The notes under the pieces were generated by a model that saw only the letters and a list, made by a program, of their open reading frames with translations, was not told the DNA's origin and did no database searches. 64,000 bases of DNA from Aquibium carbonis (GTDB lineage: Bacteria; Pseudomonadota; Alphaproteobacteria; Rhizobiales; Rhizobiaceae), in the NCBI RefSeq assembly GCF_003970795.1, contig NZ_RWKW01000012.1, positions 1 to 64,000 on the forward strand. The letters are read 5' to 3'. Numbering within the stretch: position 1 is the stretch's first letter; every line of letters starts with the position of its first letter. This document shows positions 61,467 to 64,000 of this stretch, in pieces. A program made the translations under genes and the position numbers.

Positions 61467-62573
61467 CTAAATGCGGTCGACGACGGCGGTCCCTCCAAAG
61501 ACCAGGTTCTGGCGCGCCGCCGGCGTGAAGAGGCCGTAGATCATCGCCCCCTCCGGACTGCTGGCCTCGTCGAGGGCCGCGATCTGCTCTGGCGGCAGGC
61601 AAAGCTTGGTCGCCGCGACGTTGTCATGCACCTGCGAGACCCGGCTCACGCCCATGAGGGCCGTGTCGACGCCGGGCTTCGAGAGAACCCAAGCCAGCGC
61701 CACGCGGGCCGGCGTCTCGCCGATCTCGACGGCGACACCGCGAAGCGCATCGACAATCCGCCAGTTGCGATCCGTGAAGAGCGTGTCGCCAAAAGGATTG
61801 CTTCCGTCGAGACGCTTGTCGCCTTCCGGTCGGGCGGCGCCGGTCCCGGCGTCGCTGGGAAGGCCCCCGGCACGCGGCGCGCCCGCTTCGACCGTGGCGC
61901 GATCGTATTTGCCGGTCAGCAGGCCGTAGGCGAGCGGGCTCCAGGGCATCATCCCGAGGCCCATATCGCGTGCCAGCGGCAGGTGCTCAGCTTCCACCTC
62001 GCGACTGACGAGAGAATAGAAATATTGAAGAGCGATCGGGCCCGGCATCGCATGGACCGAGGCAAGCGTCGCGATCTTCGCCACATACCAGGCCGGTGCG
62101 TTGGAAAGCCCCCAGTAGCGGATCTTGCCCGCCCGCACGAGGCCCGCCATCGTTTCCAGCAACTCCTCGGCAGGGGTCACCGAGTCCCAGACATGGACCC
62201 AGTAGAGGTCGATGTAGTCGGTGGCGAGCCGGCGCAGCGATCCGTCCAGCGCAGCATGGATATGCCTGGCGCCGTTGCCGCCGGCATGGGGACCCTTGCC
62301 AGCGGAGAAGCCGGATTTGGTCGCAACGACCAGACTGTCGCGAAGCCCGCGATCGGCGATCATGGCCCCGAGCATCTCCTCGCCGCGGCCACCCGCATAG
62401 ACGTCGGCCGTGTCGACGAGATTGCCGCCAGCCTCCACATAGGCATCGAAGACAGCCTCGGCATCGGTTCGTTCCATGCCCCACCGACCGACCCCGAAGG
62501 TCATCGTCCCTAGAGACAACGCACTGACGACGAGGCCGGATCGGCCGAGCGTGCGATATGTGTTCATCGACAT
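61467..62573 (-). CDS. Aldo/keto reductase
   Basis: A 368-residue AKR-fold oxidoreductase. Visible are YRTLGRSGLVVSALSLGTMT, the catalytic region NLVDTADVYAGGRGEEMLGA (Asp and Tyr), the catalytic Lys in VVATKSGFSAGKG, YIDLYWVHVWD (usual H) and the NADP-binding IRYWGLSN. The C-terminal domain carries VALAWVLSKPGVDTALMG. It resembles YajO/AKR11-type enzymes. Divergent from a TetR gene with a perfect palindrome between them, it is probably repressor-controlled. Confidence 0.93.
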   Translation of the reverse strand: MSMNTYRTLGRSGLVVSALSLGTMTFGVGRWGMERTDAEAVFDAYVEAGGNLVDTADVYAGGRGEEMLGAMIADRGLRDSLVVATKSGFSAGKGPHAGGNGARHIHAALDGSLRRLATDYIDLYWVHVWDSVTPAEELLETMAGLVRAGKIRYWGLSNAPAWYVAKIATLASVHAMPGPIALQYFYSLVSREVEAEHLPLARDMGLGMMPWSPLAYGLLTGKYDRATVEAGAPRAGGLPSDAGTGAARPEGDKRLDGSNPFGDTLFTDRNWRIVDALRGVAVEIGETPARVALAWVLSKPGVDTALMGVSRVSQVHDNVAATKLCLPPEQIAALDEASSPEGAMIYGLFTPAARQNLVFGGTAVVDRI

Positions 62574-62585
62574 GAGATCGTTTCC

Positions 62586-62597
62586 TAGTGATCACTA
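62586..62597. promoter_or_regulatory. Perfect palindrome, TetR operator candidate
   Basis: TAGTGATCACTA is a perfect 12-base palindrome 13 bases upstream of the AKR start and 56 bases upstream of the TetR start. A second inverted pair (CGTTC...GAACG near 62635-62650) lies close to the TetR start. A TetR-bound operator is an inference from position. Confidence 0.55.
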
Positions 62598-62652
62598 TGG
62601 AAGTCGTCTAGCGAGCTTGATCAGCCGGGTCAAGCGTTCTATAGCGAACGAT

Positions 62653-63264
62653 ATGGAATCCTCGCCTGCTCAGGTCGCGCGACGCACGGGACGGCCGCTC
62701 TCCTTCGACCGGGACGCGGCTCTCGTCACCGCCATGCATCTCTTCTGGCGCCACGGCTACGAGGCGACCTCCGTTGCCGACCTGACACGGGCAATGGGCA
62801 TCACGCCGCCCAGCCTCTACGCCGCTTTCGGAGACAAGCGCCGGCTGTTCCTGGAGGCGGTCGATCGCTATCTCGGAGGCATCGAGGCCATCGAACATGG
62901 AATCGCGGGCGCGGCGAGCGCGCGGGATGCAGCTCGCGACCTGCTGGTGGCCGCCGCGCTCGGCGACACTGGCGACGACACCCCGCCCGGCTGCCTTCTC
63001 GCCAGTTCGCTGGTCACGAGTTCCCCGGATGCCGAAGCCGTGCGGGAGACGCTGGCAGCGACCCGCCGTCGGATCGAGGCAGCCTTGCGAGCCCGGATCG
63101 AGCGGGACATCCACGAGGGCCTGTTGCCATCCGGATCAGACGCCGAGATGATGGCCGGCCATCTATTCGCGGTGGTTCAGGGCATGTCGACGCTTGCGAA
63201 GGACGGTGCAGGCCGCAACAAGCTGTTGGGGATTGTGGATTCCGCGATGGCCGCGTGGCCGTAG
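62653..63264 (+). CDS. TetR-family repressor
   Basis: A 203-residue TetR protein. The DNA-binding domain is LVTAMHLFWRHGYEATSVAD, then TPPSLYAAFGDKRRLF. The C-terminal domain has the LLVAAALGDTGDDTPPGCLL element common to TetR proteins of the YcdC/NemR-like group with a Cys-containing pocket (one Cys here). The ATG at 62653 is preferred; the frame back to 62476 would read into the AKR gene. Divergent from the aldo/keto reductase, its likely target. Confidence 0.9.
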   Translation: MESSPAQVARRTGRPLSFDRDAALVTAMHLFWRHGYEATSVADLTRAMGITPPSLYAAFGDKRRLFLEAVDRYLGGIEAIEHGIAGAASARDAARDLLVAAALGDTGDDTPPGCLLASSLVTSSPDAEAVRETLAATRRRIEAALRARIERDIHEGLLPSGSDAEMMAGHLFAVVQGMSTLAKDGAGRNKLLGIVDSAMAAWP

Positions 63265-63425
63265 CACGCCTGACCGATGAACTTAGTGCGAACGCCGGCT
63301 TGGGGGCCGTTTCCGGAAGCTCCGGTTTCAGCCTGTGACTGAAGAGAGCGGCCGTTCTGCCGGAGCGCTCCAGAAGACGCAGTGCGAGGTGGGTTCAGAC
63401 GCGACTAGATTTGATCACTATGCCG

Positions 63426-64000
63426 TCAATGACCGTGATAGTAGCTTATTAGCGGCGGGTAGTTTGGGTCATTTTGGGTCAGCCTGCGCTCCAGATGGTC
63501 GCCGAGCGTTGCTGGCGGCTCGAAATGCGTCTGGTCAATCATGATGCATTGCCAAGACTTAAGATCGGTATCTAACAGCCGATAAAGCTCGGTGTAAAAA
63601 TTCTGGAATATCTCCGGTTTGATGTCCGGGGTGATATTCTTCATCGGTGAGTCGATGAATATAAACCTTGGTAACGGCAGATGCCGTTGCGCCGCTGTCT
63701 GGTGCAGCGCAAGTGCGAAGCATATTTTGAAGAGCACCATTTTCCCGCCGGAGCCGGCGTCGCTGAACGTCCAGGCAAGGGACTCATCGCCTTTCGGATG
63801 AACATAAGGGAACTAGGTGCGCTGGTTCAGGAATACCTTGTCGTCCGCCTTGATTTCAGGAAAGTGGATGGCACGAAGCAACGCATAGAAGTTCTTTTCC
63901 AGCGTATGGACATTCTGCCGTCCCGCCTCGAAGCGGCCCTGTTCGGTCTGGATGTTCCGTTCAAGCTCGCTGATCCGCGTGACAGCGCGTCAGCCTCCTT
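63426..64000 (-). pseudogene. DUF3732 ATPase gene, interrupted, running off the window
   Basis: The C-terminal 104 residues (LPLPRFIFIDSPMKNITPDI, then WQCIMIDQTHFEPP and NDPNYPPLISYYHGH) match the end of DUF3732 proteins, large SMC-like ATPases with a coiled coil. Upstream in the same frame, SLAWTFSDAGSGGKMVLFKI is preceded by an in-frame TAG (63813-63815), where a sense codon is expected. Further upstream, ISELERNIQTEQGRFEAGRQ is coiled coil, with a frame change near 63980. The gene is therefore broken at least twice. I recall such proteins near ABC-three-component defence systems, but no partner is in view. Confidence 0.75.

Overview
The window is high-GC DNA with tightly packed genes and many ATGA or GTGA start/stop overlaps. 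Gene content suggests an alphaproteobacterium, probably of the Hyphomicrobiales or a related order: two TRAP transporter operons, a RutR-like regulator with matching operator sequences, Tat-dependent BMP-type nucleoside uptake, a NodS-like methyltransferase, and IS481 and IS3 debris. I saw no rRNA or tRNA genes, CRISPR array or replication origin. The genus assignment is an inference. The whole stretch reads as accessory catabolic chromosome, or possibly a large replicon, rather than core genome.

Region 1 (1-6350) holds small regulator/enzyme pairs: a LysR regulator divergent from an NTF2-like/Atu4866-like/CMD trio, a WYL regulator divergent from a DUF1761 membrane protein and followed by an alpha/beta hydrolase, and a metaxin-type GST divergent from a TetR regulator with two tandem perfect operators. 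A LysR gene remnant follows. Region 2 (6400-14785) is a Dpp/Opp-type peptide importer with an XRE-cupin regulator and two paralogous M19-like 'dipeptidases' that lack most of the family's metal ligands. Region 3 (15056-25831) is a nucleobase/nucleoside locus: a RutR-like regulator, two RutR-box-like operators, a uracil-DNA-glycosylase-like protein, a GMC oxidoreductase, a NIPSNAP protein, a complete BMP/two-permease ABC importer, a nucleoside-hydrolase-like protein with an altered metal site, and an amidohydrolase/deaminase.

Region 4 (26276-39851) is a long catabolic operon: esterase, TetR, Baeyer-Villiger-type flavin monooxygenase, hydroxyacyl-CoA dehydrogenase, acyl-CoA dehydrogenase, CoA ligase, two-domain NTF2-like protein, enoyl-CoA hydratase, TRAP transporter, thiolase and SDR. 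A related module sits in region 6 (45522-54475): a CaiC-like CoA ligase, an HAPMO-like Baeyer-Villiger monooxygenase, a serine esterase, a second TRAP transporter and a TetR. Both look built to import and break down ketone- or ester-containing carboxylates. Between them, region 5 (40000-45521) carries IS481 fragments, a small basic protein, a flavodoxin-like reductase, a YdeP-type molybdopterin oxidoreductase, a truncated SpoIIAA-like gene and a DUF2243 membrane protein.

Region 7 (54476-58692) contains a four-gene cluster on the minus strand: GT2 glycosyltransferase, acyl-CoA-dehydrogenase-like protein, PIG-L deacetylase and NodS-like methyltransferase. The PIG-L/methyltransferase boundary looks like a split fusion protein. 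A decayed copy of the methyltransferase 3' end lies 29 kb away at 25861-26049. Region 8 (58929-64000) looks like an eroded integration zone: a long orphan tyrosine recombinase, remnants of a chemotaxis receptor and an SRPBCC gene, an aldo/keto reductase/TetR pair, and a broken DUF3732 ATPase gene running off the end.
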